Shown here: positions 44,531 to 53,700 of the stretch, piece after piece
Layout: each line of letters begins with the position of its first letter
How positions within the stretch are numbered: position 1 is the first letter of the stretch
Assembly (NCBI GenBank): GCA_900543395.1
Contig: UQQT01000004.1
Coordinates: forward strand, 20,816-84,815
Direction: 5' to 3'
DNA from: an uncultured Oscillospiraceae bacterium
GTDB taxonomy: Bacteria > Bacillota > Clostridia > Oscillospirales > Acutalibacteraceae
Length of the DNA: 64,000 bases
Notes under the pieces: generated by a model
Seen by the model: the letters and a program-made list of their open reading frames with translations, nothing else
Told to the model about the DNA's origin: nothing
Databases searched by the model: none
Translations under genes and position numbers: made by a program

Positions 44531-45937
44531 ATGGGTCTTATTAAAGCAGGTATCGGCGCGTTAGGCGGAACTCTTGCCGATCAGTGGAAGGAATTTTTCT
44601 ATTGTGATTCCATGGACAAGGACGTCCTTGTAACAAAAGGACAGAAGAGAACGACGGGCCGTTCGTCAAATACGAAAGGCAACGACAATATTATTTCAAA
44701 CGGTTCGGGCATTGCCGTAGCCGACGGTCAGTGTATGATGATCGTCGAGCAGGGCAAGGTTGTTGAATTTTGTGCGGAACCGGGCGAATATACATATGAC
44801 ACTTCATCCGAGCCGACCATTTTCTCGGGTTCGTTCGGCGACAGTCTTAAAAAGACGTTCGCAACGATAGGCAAGCGTTTTACATACGGCGGAGATACGG
44901 CTAAGGATCAGAGAGTTTATTATTTTAATACGAAAGAACTTATCGATAATAAATTCGGCACGCCCAATCCCATTCCGTTCAGAGTCGTTGACTCAAAAAT
45001 CGGACTTGACATTGACGTTTCGATCCGTTGTTCGGGCGTTTATTCGTATAAAATAAGCGACCCCATGCTCTTCTATACGAGAGTATGCGGAAACGTCGAG
45101 TCGGAATATACCCGTTCGGATATTGACGGTCAGCTTAAAACCGAGTTTATTTCGGCGTTACAGCCGGCATTCGGCGCGCTTTCCGATCTCGAAATGAGAC
45201 CCAACCAGATCGTGACTCATACGACGGAGCTCGAGAGCGCAATGAATAGGGTTTTAAGCGAGAAATGGGGAGAGCTCAGAGGCTTGCAGATAGTAAGCAT
45301 AGCTCTCGGTTCCGTAACGCTTCCCGAAGAGGACGCGGAGCTTATCAAGCAGGCTCAGCGCACCGCTATCATGCGCGACCCGACAATGGCGGCGGCTACG
45401 CTCGTAGGCGCTCAGTCTGACGCGATGAAGACGGCGGCAGGAAATTCCGCAGGCGCAATGACAGGATTCTTGGGCATGGGTATGGCAATGAATGCCGGAG
45501 GCGGAATGAACGCGCAGAATCTTTTTGCAATGGGTCAGCAGAACGCGCAGAATCAGCAGCCGGCGGCTGCTCCCTCGGGCAGCACGTGGAAGTGTGCCTG
45601 CGGAGCTGATGTCAGCGGTAATTTCTGTCCTCAGTGCGGAGCGAAAAAGCCCGAGGTCAATAATTCGCAGGCGTGGAAATGCGCCAAATGCGGGGCTCAG
45701 GCGACGGGCAAGTTCTGTCCCGAATGCGGTTCACCGAAACCGTCCGAGGACGGCTGGACATGTAAATGCGGAGCTGTAAACAAGGGTAAATTCTGCTCGC
45801 AGTGCGGTGCTCCCAAGCCCGCGGGCGCGCCTCTTTACAGATGCGACAAGTGCGGATGGACTCCTGAGGATCCTTATAATCCGCCTAAGTTCTGTCCCGA
45901 GTGCGGAGATATATTCGACGACAACGATATAAAATAA
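44531..45937 (+). CDS. SPFH-domain protein with C-terminal zinc ribbons (YdjI-like)
   Basis: A 468-aa protein. The first 290 aa form an SPFH/YdjI ('virion core protein'-like) domain, with WKEFFYCDSMDKDVLV and the ALGSVTLPEEDAELI segment. A Met/Gly/Gln linker is followed by four zinc ribbons, each with two CxxC-type pairs (CACGA...CPQCGA, CAKCGA...CPECGS, CKCGA...CSQCGA, CDKCGW...CPECGD). B. subtilis YdjI sits with YdjG and YdjH in an envelope-stress-linked operon; the next two genes match those. Ribosome-binding site weak (AGTAGGGAG). Confidence 0.85.
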   Translation: MGLIKAGIGALGGTLADQWKEFFYCDSMDKDVLVTKGQKRTTGRSSNTKGNDNIISNGSGIAVADGQCMMIVEQGKVVEFCAEPGEYTYDTSSEPTIFSGSFGDSLKKTFATIGKRFTYGGDTAKDQRVYYFNTKELIDNKFGTPNPIPFRVVDSKIGLDIDVSIRCSGVYSYKISDPMLFYTRVCGNVESEYTRSDIDGQLKTEFISALQPAFGALSDLEMRPNQIVTHTTELESAMNRVLSEKWGELRGLQIVSIALGSVTLPEEDAELIKQAQRTAIMRDPTMAAATLVGAQSDAMKTAAGNSAGAMTGFLGMGMAMNAGGGMNAQNLFAMGQQNAQNQQPAAAPSGSTWKCACGADVSGNFCPQCGAKKPEVNNSQAWKCAKCGAQATGKFCPECGSPKPSEDGWTCKCGAVNKGKFCSQCGAPKPAGAPLYRCDKCGWTPEDPYNPPKFCPECGDIFDDNDIK

Positions 45938-45975
45938 ACATATTTAAATACCGATTTACATAATGAGGTGACGAT

Positions 45976-47043
45976 ATGCCGGCAATTCTTGACTATAAAT
46001 GCCCGAACTGCGGGGGAAACATAAAGTTCGACCCGTCAAATCAGCAGTTTAAATGTGAAAACTGCGACAGCGTTTTTACTTCGGAACAGCTAAAAAGCTA
46101 TTCGGATATGATTAACGCCGCGGAGCAAAAGTCAAATTATGAATTTGTTCCCGTTTCCGACGGCGCGGTTATGGATAACATGAACGGCTATATATGCAAG
46201 TCCTGCGGGGCTCAGCTGATTACGGACGAAACGTCGTCGGCGTCATCGTGCCCCTACTGCGGAAATCCCGTTGTTCTTGCGGACCGTCTTTCGGGAATAA
46301 ACTGTCCCGACTGCGTCATACCGTTTAAACTGAGCAAGGAGGACGCTAAGAACGCTCTTAAAAATTTCTATAAAGGAAAAGTTTTGCTCCCGAGCGTATT
46401 TAAAAGCGAAAACAGAATAAAAGAAATAAAAGGCGTTTACGTGCCGTTCTGGCTTTTTGATTCAGACGCCGACGTTAATATAACGTTCGAGGCGACAAGG
46501 GAGAAAAAGTGGAGCGACAGCGACTATGATTATACCGAGACGAGTTACTATAACGTTTTGCGAGCGGGTACGGCGGGATATGAAAATATCCCTGTCGACG
46601 GTTCATCGAAAATGCCGGACGAATATATGGAGGGGCTCGAGCCTTACTCATATGCCGGCATGACGGGGTTTGACCCGGCGTTTCTCTCGGGATTTATGGC
46701 GGACAAATACGACGTTGACGCAGAAGCGAGCTTCCCGAGGGCTAAACAGCGTATAGAGAACGCGTGTATTTCGTCGTTTGAAAAAACGGTAAAGGGCTTC
46801 GATACCGTACGTCCGGTCAATTCGTGTATCCGGACTCTTAACGGAAAGTACAGATACGCTCTTTTGCCCGTGTGGATGTTTACAACGAAATTTGCGGGCA
46901 AAAACTATACGTTTGCAGTCAACGGACAGACCGGCAAGGTATCCGGCGAGCTTCCGATTGACAAAAAAAAGCTGGGGCTTATCTTCGGCGGAATAACCGC
47001 GGGTATTGCTCTGCTCGGTCAGATATTCGTATTTTTACTGTAA
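45976..47043 (+). CDS. Zinc-ribbon membrane protein (YdjG-like)
   Basis: A 355-aa protein. The N-terminal zinc ribbon CPNCGGN...CENCDSV is followed by a second, CKSCGAQ...CPYCGNP, and a third pair CPDC. A long conserved middle region (YVPFWLFDSDADV ...) and one C-terminal membrane helix (LGLIFGGITAGIALLGQIFVFLL) complete it. This is the YdjG-type architecture. GAGGTGA precedes the ATG. It is 38 nt after the SPFH gene and 10 nt before the TPM gene. Confidence 0.82.
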   Translation: MPAILDYKCPNCGGNIKFDPSNQQFKCENCDSVFTSEQLKSYSDMINAAEQKSNYEFVPVSDGAVMDNMNGYICKSCGAQLITDETSSASSCPYCGNPVVLADRLSGINCPDCVIPFKLSKEDAKNALKNFYKGKVLLPSVFKSENRIKEIKGVYVPFWLFDSDADVNITFEATREKKWSDSDYDYTETSYYNVLRAGTAGYENIPVDGSSKMPDEYMEGLEPYSYAGMTGFDPAFLSGFMADKYDVDAEASFPRAKQRIENACISSFEKTVKGFDTVRPVNSCIRTLNGKYRYALLPVWMFTTKFAGKNYTFAVNGQTGKVSGELPIDKKKLGLIFGGITAGIALLGQIFVFLL

Positions 47044-47053
47044 GGGGGCGGGA

Positions 47054-47818
47054 ATGGTGAAAAAAGCGGTTTCGATTATTTTTGTATTCCTAATGCTTGT
47101 AGTTCTCAGCGTTCCCGTTTTTGCTTCGGTCGGAGAACACAGATATCTGTTCGACTATGCGGATAAGCTAAGCGATGAAGAGGAAAATACTGTTTCTCAG
47201 CTGCTTGACTCTGCCGCCGAGGAGCGGAATGTTGAATTGTATATTGTAACGAAATCGGAAAACCCCGATTTTTCGGCACGGGAATACTTATCGCAGTTCG
47301 CCTCCGGTATAACGTCAACGGCTTCGGGCGGTGTGATTTATGCAGTGTTTGATTATGATTCGAATACTTTTGCGGTCGTTCCGACGGGAAATGCCGAGGG
47401 TGTATATGATTCCTCGCTTCTTGAAGATATGATAAGCGATTTCTTCTCAAGCGGGGAGATATATAACTCGTGCATGACTCTCGCTTCTTATATCGCCGCC
47501 GACGATCCGTCGGGCGGAATCAACAGTATCGCGGTTTACGATTCCAAGGAGAAAAACGACGGGACTGTTTATTCTCAGGATTCGGAGTATTCCGAAAAAA
47601 CGTCGGTTCTTAAAAAGGAGCTTATCGTTATTGCCGTAGCTTTGATAGGTGCAGTTATAGTCTGCCTTATTCTTAAAAAGCAGATGAACACAGCGGTAAA
47701 GAATGACAGCGCTTCGGAATACATGAAGCCCGGCAGTCTTAAAATAACTTCGAGCGCGGAGATGTTCATCCGTTCCGAAACAGACAGAACTCCGAGGTCG
47801 AAACAGAATGAAGATTAA
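47054..47818 (+). CDS. TPM-domain membrane protein (YdjH-like)
   Basis: A 254-aa protein with a signal peptide (VSIIFVFLMLVVLSVPVFAS), an extracellular TPM domain (YLFDYADKLSDEEE...) and a C-terminal helix (LIVIAVALIGAVIVCLIL) followed by a cytosolic tail. It matches YdjH of the YdjGHI set. GGGGGCGGG precedes ATG 47054. An in-frame ATG at 47006 lies inside the previous gene. A terminator follows. Confidence 0.85.
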   Translation: MVKKAVSIIFVFLMLVVLSVPVFASVGEHRYLFDYADKLSDEEENTVSQLLDSAAEERNVELYIVTKSENPDFSAREYLSQFASGITSTASGGVIYAVFDYDSNTFAVVPTGNAEGVYDSSLLEDMISDFFSSGEIYNSCMTLASYIAADDPSGGINSIAVYDSKEKNDGTVYSQDSEYSEKTSVLKKELIVIAVALIGAVIVCLILKKQMNTAVKNDSASEYMKPGSLKITSSAEMFIRSETDRTPRSKQNED

Positions 47819-47834
47819 TAATTAAATTATATTT

Positions 47835-47877
47835 GCGAAAAAGTGGATTGCCCTATCATAGGACGATTCGCTTTTTT
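47835..47877 (+). terminator. Terminator after the TPM gene
   Basis: Outer arms GCGAA / TTCGC and inner CCTA / TAGG are followed by TTTTTT. Confidence 0.6.
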
Positions 47878-47933
47878 GTATAAATTTTGAATTTTAGTCA
47901 ATAATATTCTCAAAAAACAAAGGGGATATTATT

Positions 47934-48959
47934 ATGGAAAAAATCAAAGTCGTACAGTACGGATGCGGTAAAATGAGCCGTTACATCATGCGCTATCTTC
48001 ACGAACACGGCGCAAGAATAGTCGGCGCGATCGATGTCGATCCCGAGGTCGTCGGCAGGGATGTCGGCGAAATTGCGGGACTCGGAATCAAGACGGGCGT
48101 TATTGTCTCCGACGACGCGGATTATGTTCTCGACAACTGCTGTGCGGACGTTGCGGTCGTTACGCTTTTCAGCTTTATCGGCGACATATACGATCATGTT
48201 GAAAAGTGCGTCGAGCGCGGAATTAATGTTATTACGACATGCGAAGAGGCGATATATCCGTGGACGACCTCCGCAGAGATGATAAACAGGATTGACGCTC
48301 TCGCGCGGGAGAACTGCTGTACCGTCACGGGTTCGGGCATGCAGGATATATTTTGGATTAATTCCGTCGCGCTTCTGGGCGCGGGATGTAATTCGATAAA
48401 GTCGATTCACGGAGTTTACAGCTATAATGTCGACGAGTACGGACTTGCACTTGCCGAGGCTCACGGATGCGGTTTAAGTGAGGACGAATTCAATAAAACT
48501 ATCGCGCGTCCGGAATCGTTCGAGCCGTCATACGCGTGGAATTCGAGCGAGGCTATATGCTCAAAGCTCGGTCTTACCGTAAAGGCGATAAGTCAGAGAC
48601 ATGTCCCGTACATTGCCGACAAAGCCGTTTACTCTTCGACTCTCGGCAGGGAGATAAAAAAGGGTGAGTGTCTCGGCATGTCGGCGGTCGTTCATATCGA
48701 GACAATGCAGGGCGTTACAGTGGAGGAGGAGACTGTCGGCAAGGTTTACGCCGAGGGTGACGGCGATATGTGCGACTGGAAGATAACAGGCGAACCCGAC
48801 GTTGAATTTCATGTCGTAAAGCCTGCTACCGTAGAGCATACGTGCGCGACAATTGTAAACAGAATCCCGAGTCTTTTAAGAGCCGACGCCGGGTATGTCA
48901 CGTGCGATAAACTGGATGAGATTAAATTTATGCCGTATCCGATGGAATACTATATTTAA
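47934..48959 (+). CDS. 2,4-diaminopentanoate dehydrogenase-like / DapB-N-type oxidoreductase
   Basis: A 341-aa protein with an N-terminal Rossmann domain of the dihydrodipicolinate reductase type ([17 protein letters not shown]). The TCEEAIYPW and [13 protein letters not shown] segments resemble the Ord family, which acts in ornithine oxidation. No other ornithine-fermentation genes (ortA, ortB, or) are adjacent, so the substrate is unsure. AAAGGGG precedes the ATG. Confidence 0.78.
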   Translation: MEKIKVVQYGCGKMSRYIMRYLHEHGARIVGAIDVDPEVVGRDVGEIAGLGIKTGVIVSDDADYVLDNCCADVAVVTLFSFIGDIYDHVEKCVERGINVITTCEEAIYPWTTSAEMINRIDALARENCCTVTGSGMQDIFWINSVALLGAGCNSIKSIHGVYSYNVDEYGLALAEAHGCGLSEDEFNKTIARPESFEPSYAWNSSEAICSKLGLTVKAISQRHVPYIADKAVYSSTLGREIKKGECLGMSAVVHIETMQGVTVEEETVGKVYAEGDGDMCDWKITGEPDVEFHVVKPATVEHTCATIVNRIPSLLRADAGYVTCDKLDEIKFMPYPMEYYI

Positions 48960-48980
48960 TTTAATAAAATATATTTTATA

Positions 48981-49013
48981 AAGCCGCCGATTTTTATTCG
49001 ACGGCTTTTTTTA
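48981..49013 (+). terminator. Terminator after the DAPDH-like gene
   Basis: AAGCCG-CGA / TCG-CGGCTT is followed by seven T. Confidence 0.75.
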
Positions 49014-49099
49014 TAATCGCTATGACACTTAGTCGATTATTGTCGGTTGATAGTAATGTATTTTTTATTGTATATACAGTCGGAATCAAGGCGGTTTTT

Positions 49100-49288
49100 A
49101 TGAATATTATTCCGGATGACAACGCAAAGGGCAGACTGTTTTATGCTTTTTTGGAACTTATCAAAAAGAAACCGTACCCGAAGATAAAGGTAAGCGAGCT
49201 TATGGAAAAAGCGCAGGTTAACCGCTCGACTTTTTACCGATATTACGGTACATGGATTTGTAATCTGTTTATAAATGTTCGTCAATGA
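49100..49288 (+). pseudogene. Truncated TetR-family regulator
   Basis: A 62-codon reading that starts as a TetR DNA-binding domain: RLFYAFLELIKKKPYPKI followed by the HTH VSELMEKAQVNRSTFYRYYG. It then runs into TWICNLFINVRQ and stops, where intact TetR proteins continue for another 120-150 aa. The other two frames hold no continuation. An internal deletion is the simplest reading. AAGGCGG precedes the ATG. The rest, to 49538, has no gene; the promoter at 49442 belongs to the next gene. Confidence 0.7.
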
Positions 49289-49441
49289 TTCGTATGATTC
49301 GCACATAAATACAATTTCGTTATTCTGCAATAACATGCCTGATTTTTTTATACATTACGCAACAAAAATGCGTTGTTTATTATAATTTTGTTTCAAGTTT
49401 ATTAACAATTAAAGCTGAAAGTTTTTTTTAGCCGAGAATAA

Positions 49442-49470
49442 TTGACATTCTTCCGACTATTTGATATCAT
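49442..49470 (+). promoter_or_regulatory. sigma-A promoter for the E2-type acyltransferase
   Basis: TTGACA (49442-49447) and TATCAT (49465-49470), 17 bp apart. Confidence 0.75.
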
Positions 49471-49538
49471 GGAAATGTAAAAATTATATATGAGTCCAAT
49501 TTTTAGAATAAAATAAATTGAAAACGGAGTGATTTTTG

Positions 49539-50462
49539 ATGGCAGTAAGACATGTTATGAGATTCGGTATTCAGAGAAAAATAGTCGCAAATATGACAAC
49601 GGAGAGCTGGAGACACATTCCGCACGTAAGCTACACATATGAGCCCGACGTTACGAATTTTCTTGAAGCGTATAAAAAATACGCCGAGAGAACGCCCGAG
49701 AACGACCGCGCAACCTTTAACGCCGTTCTTTTAAAGTCTCTGGCAGAGGCTATCAAAGAGGCTCCCGAGCTTAATGCCCATATGCATTTTGAGAGAAGTC
49801 TTGTAAGAGGCAAAATTACATATTTTGATAATATTGATATTTCGGTTCCGTGGACGCTCCCGGACGGCAACATGATGACTATTACAATGAAGGATATGGG
49901 AAACAAATCGCTTTCCGAAATTGCTCATTATACCGCCGACATAAACAGGAGACTGAAAAAGACGAATCTTACGGAGGCTCTGTATTCCGTTTCGATTCAC
50001 GACACCATGGAAAAATTCAAATCCGGACATATAATTAAAGGTATACTCCGTCTTATAGGCTCGAAAACAAGCGCAAAGCATAGGGTTACTCCTCTTAAGG
50101 GACAGGCAAAGAGACTTTACGAGAGTATCCCCGAATCCGACAGGATTACGTTTGACGATCTTAAACAGGGTACCGTTACAATATCGAATATAGGCGCGGC
50201 GTCCAGAGGCATAAGGGGAGAGCTTGATATGCTCATGATTATTCCCCCGCAGATCTGCGCTATCGGAATAAGCTCGATTCAGCGCAGAAATATAATCGTT
50301 ACCGACGAAAATGGAAATGAAAAAGGCGAGGTCAGAAGCCTGTTGCCCATATGTATATGCTTTGACCACAGAGCGCTCGATTTCGCGGAAATGTTCCCGT
50401 TCGTAAAAAAACTCGAGGAAATTTTCAACAATCCCTCGCTTATTCTCGGTAATGATGAATAA
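49539..50462 (+). CDS. Stand-alone E2-type acyltransferase (2-oxoacid dehydrogenase catalytic domain)
   Basis: A 307-aa protein made only of the E2/CAT-like catalytic domain. The catalytic motif is FDHRALDFAE, with the His and Asp of HxxxD kept but Gly replaced by Phe. The DISVPWTLPDG and GTVTISNIGA segments are typical. No lipoyl or subunit-binding domain is present, and no E1 or E3 genes are adjacent. It may acylate a CoA-bound or other acceptor outside a dehydrogenase complex. GGAGTG precedes ATG 49539. Confidence 0.85.
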   Translation: MAVRHVMRFGIQRKIVANMTTESWRHIPHVSYTYEPDVTNFLEAYKKYAERTPENDRATFNAVLLKSLAEAIKEAPELNAHMHFERSLVRGKITYFDNIDISVPWTLPDGNMMTITMKDMGNKSLSEIAHYTADINRRLKKTNLTEALYSVSIHDTMEKFKSGHIIKGILRLIGSKTSAKHRVTPLKGQAKRLYESIPESDRITFDDLKQGTVTISNIGAASRGIRGELDMLMIIPPQICAIGISSIQRRNIIVTDENGNEKGEVRSLLPICICFDHRALDFAEMFPFVKKLEEIFNNPSLILGNDE

Positions 50463-50504
50463 ACAAAGATATTAATAAGAGATAAACGAATATTATTCAG
50501 AAGA

Positions 50505-50530
50505 GCCGCCGTTTTACGGCGGTTTTTTTC
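50505..50530 (+). terminator. Terminator after the acyltransferase
   Basis: CCGCCG / CGGCGG is followed by TTTTTTT. Confidence 0.85.
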
Positions 50531-50794
50531 AGAGATATTGATTTTTTTTGCCCGAATAAAAAACAAAACGACTGCGTTATTAACAGTTTATCTATAAAAT
50601 TCTGACAAATTAACTAAAAAATATGTCATTTCTCCATTATAAATGAATGCTGTGTAAAAAATTCAATCAAAACGGTTTTGTTGTCTTTTTTTTTGATGAA
50701 AATTGTTGATTTTTAAGCGTAAATGCACTATAATTATAAAGAAATACTATAGCAAAATTTAAACGCCAAATAAATATAAGAAAGGAAGAAAAAA
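50531..50794. other. AT-rich leader region of the giant surface protein
   Basis: No gene. It holds the promoter at 50706-50734 and the AAAGGAAG ribosome-binding site. Confidence 0.7.
50706..50734 (+). promoter_or_regulatory. sigma-A promoter for the giant secreted protein
   Basis: TTGATT (50706-50711) and TATAAT (50729-50734), 17 bp apart, 60 bp before the start codon. Confidence 0.7.
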
Positions 50795-53700
50795 ATGAAA
50801 AAGAACAATGGCTTTGCCCGCAGGTTTACATCGTATTTGCTCGGCATCATTATGGTGCTTTCGTGTACAACCGCGTCGCTGCCGTATTTTTCATCGATTT
50901 TCGGACTTCGTGCTTCTGCGGAGGATACTGCCGTCTCGCAGCAGACGGCTGATAATCCGAGAATCGACGTCAGCTTTAACAATAACTGGGATTTTCATTT
51001 GGGTGACGCCGACGGTGCCCATCTGAAAGCATTTGAGCCGAGAGCTTCCGAATGGAATAAGGTCACGCTTCCTCACGATTTCAGTATTGATCAGGATTTT
51101 ACGACCTCCGGAACGGAGGGTGAGAGCGGAAACAAGCTCGGCGGCACGGGATGGTACCGCAAATGGTTCACTCTGCCCGACGCGTTCAGCGGCAGAGAGT
51201 TTGTTCTCAATTTTAACGGAGCGTACATGCATACTTATGTTTATGTAAACGGAACCCTTGTATGTGAGAACCATTACGGTTACAATTCGTTCTCTGCGGA
51301 TATAACGAATTATGTTACGGCGGACGGCTATACGTCGAATCTTGTCGCCGTAAAGGTTGTAAACGATATTCCCTCCTCACGCTGGTACTCAGGTTCCGGT
51401 ATAACAAGGGATGTTACAATCAGCATGATTAACAAGGTTCATGTCGCGCATTACGGCGTCGGAGTTACCACTCCCGACGTTCAAAGCGGAGGCGGAACGG
51501 CGAGGGCGGAAATCACGGTGCAGAATGATTCCGCGTCGGCTTCCAATGTTTATGTTTCCGCCGAGATTACCGACAGCAGCGGAAATGCCGTTTCCGGAAA
51601 GGTTACCTCCTCGCAGCTTGCCTTGGCGGCAGGCTCGACCGGGCAGGTCACTCTTTCCCCGAGTGCGGGCAGCTTTAAGCTGTGGTCCGTTGAAAGTCCG
51701 AATCTGTATAAAATGCATATTACCGTAAGCTCTGATGCGGCGGGAACTCAGGTTCTTGACGACTACAGCGTTAAATTCGGTTACAGATATATTAACTGGG
51801 ATACGTTGTCCGGTTTTTCCCTCAACGGTGTAAACGTAAAGGTTCAGGGCGCGTGTATGCATAACGATCAGGGCGCGCTCGGCGCGGTTCAGGAGTATGA
51901 CGCAATATACCGTCAGATAAAAATTCTTAAAAATTACGGTTTTAACGCCGTTCGTACCTCGCATAACGTTACCTCATCGGTGCTTCTCGATGTTTGCAGC
52001 GAGCTGGGAATGCTTGTTATGGAGGAATTCTTCGACGGCTGGTACGGACCGAAGAACCAGAACTCGAACGACTTTTCTACGCATTTCAATGCGGTTATTC
52101 CCTCCGGCAATCATATTCTCGGAGCGGCTGACGGTGACAAATGGTATCAGTTTATTGTCAGATCAACCGTAAAAAGAGACAGAAACAATCCGTCTGTAAT
52201 TATATGGTCGGCAGGTAACGAGCTTAACCATATGACCGGCTACAGCGATGCCAATTCTCAGCCCTATGCACAGGATATGCATAATATTATTTCCGCCCTT
52301 GATTCAAGACCTCTTACGGTGGGAAACAATGAGAGCAAAATTCGCGGTATTGAGAATTATATGGATGTTGTCGGAGGAAACTACTATCCGAGAACATGGG
52401 CGACTATCAGCACGTCCAAGCCCGTAATATTAACGGAAACATCATCGGCTTCGTCATCAAGAGGCTTTTATAAATCTCTCGGTCAAAGCGGTTACGAGCT
52501 TTCGGCCTATGATACGTATGCTCCCGATTGGGGCGATTCTGCCGAGGCAAACCTTTATTACACTCAGGCATACGACAGAGTCAGCGGTCAGTTTATTTGG
52601 ACCGGCTTCGATTATATAGGCGAGCCTACGCCGTGGAATAATTATAATACAAACAACGCGCAGGGCGAGCCGATATCGTCATTCTTCGGAGTTATCGATA
52701 CGGCAGGCTTTGCAAAGGATAACGCTTATCTTTATAAATCAATTTGGGATTCCGGCGAGCATACGCTGAATCTTCTCCCCGGTACGTGGGACAGTTCGAA
52801 ACTTTCTTCAACGTCGGCTGTTCCCGTCGCGGTTTATACCGACGCGGGTTATATAGAGCTTTACAGCAACGGCACGCTTATAGGTCACGCGTCGGCTCAA
52901 ACTGTTACCACCTCCGCCGGACATAAATATAAGAGATGGACTTCATATTCCGATTCGTCCCTGTGTACGGCGTCCGACTTTACCGACAGCTCGGGTGCGC
53001 ATACGGCAGCACAGGTTGCTATGTATCCCCAGTTTAAGGTGAGATGGAGCTCGGGCAGTCTCTCGGTAAGAGCATGGACCGATTCATCAAAGACAACGGA
53101 GCTTACCGATTCCGCAAAGGGTACAAAAATTGCTTACTCCTATCAGACAATCGGTTCCGTAAAGGCTGAGGTTTGGGGCACGAACGGCTCCGACAGCTTT
53201 ACCGGTACGGCGGACGGAAAGTCATACGCATATATTGAATATACAGCACTCGATACAAACGGCAATTTCATGAACGACTATAACGGCACGCTTACGATTG
53301 AGGCGAAGAACGGCATTGAAATCGTCGGTGTGGACAACGGCAAGCCGTCCGACTGGTCGAGATTCCGTGAGAGCAGCGTATTTACAGCGGACGGAAAGGC
53401 TCAAATTCAAATGTATAACGGACGTGCGCTCGTTATCGTTAAGACAACGGATACCGTAACGAACAACGGCTCGGTTGTTACGACAAGCTCCGACGGAGTC
53501 GGCGTTAACGGAATCAACGTTACGGCTGTTCCCGAGACGGGAGGCGAGCTTTACGACGAATTCGAGGAGATCTGTCCTCAGACCGAAACGACCTATACGC
53601 CGTCCGTTTATGACAGATTTGATTTTGTCAAGGACGCTGTCGGAAATCTGTCTGATCCGGGCGGAGCCGGCGGTTCTGCCGTCAAGTATATTTACTATAA

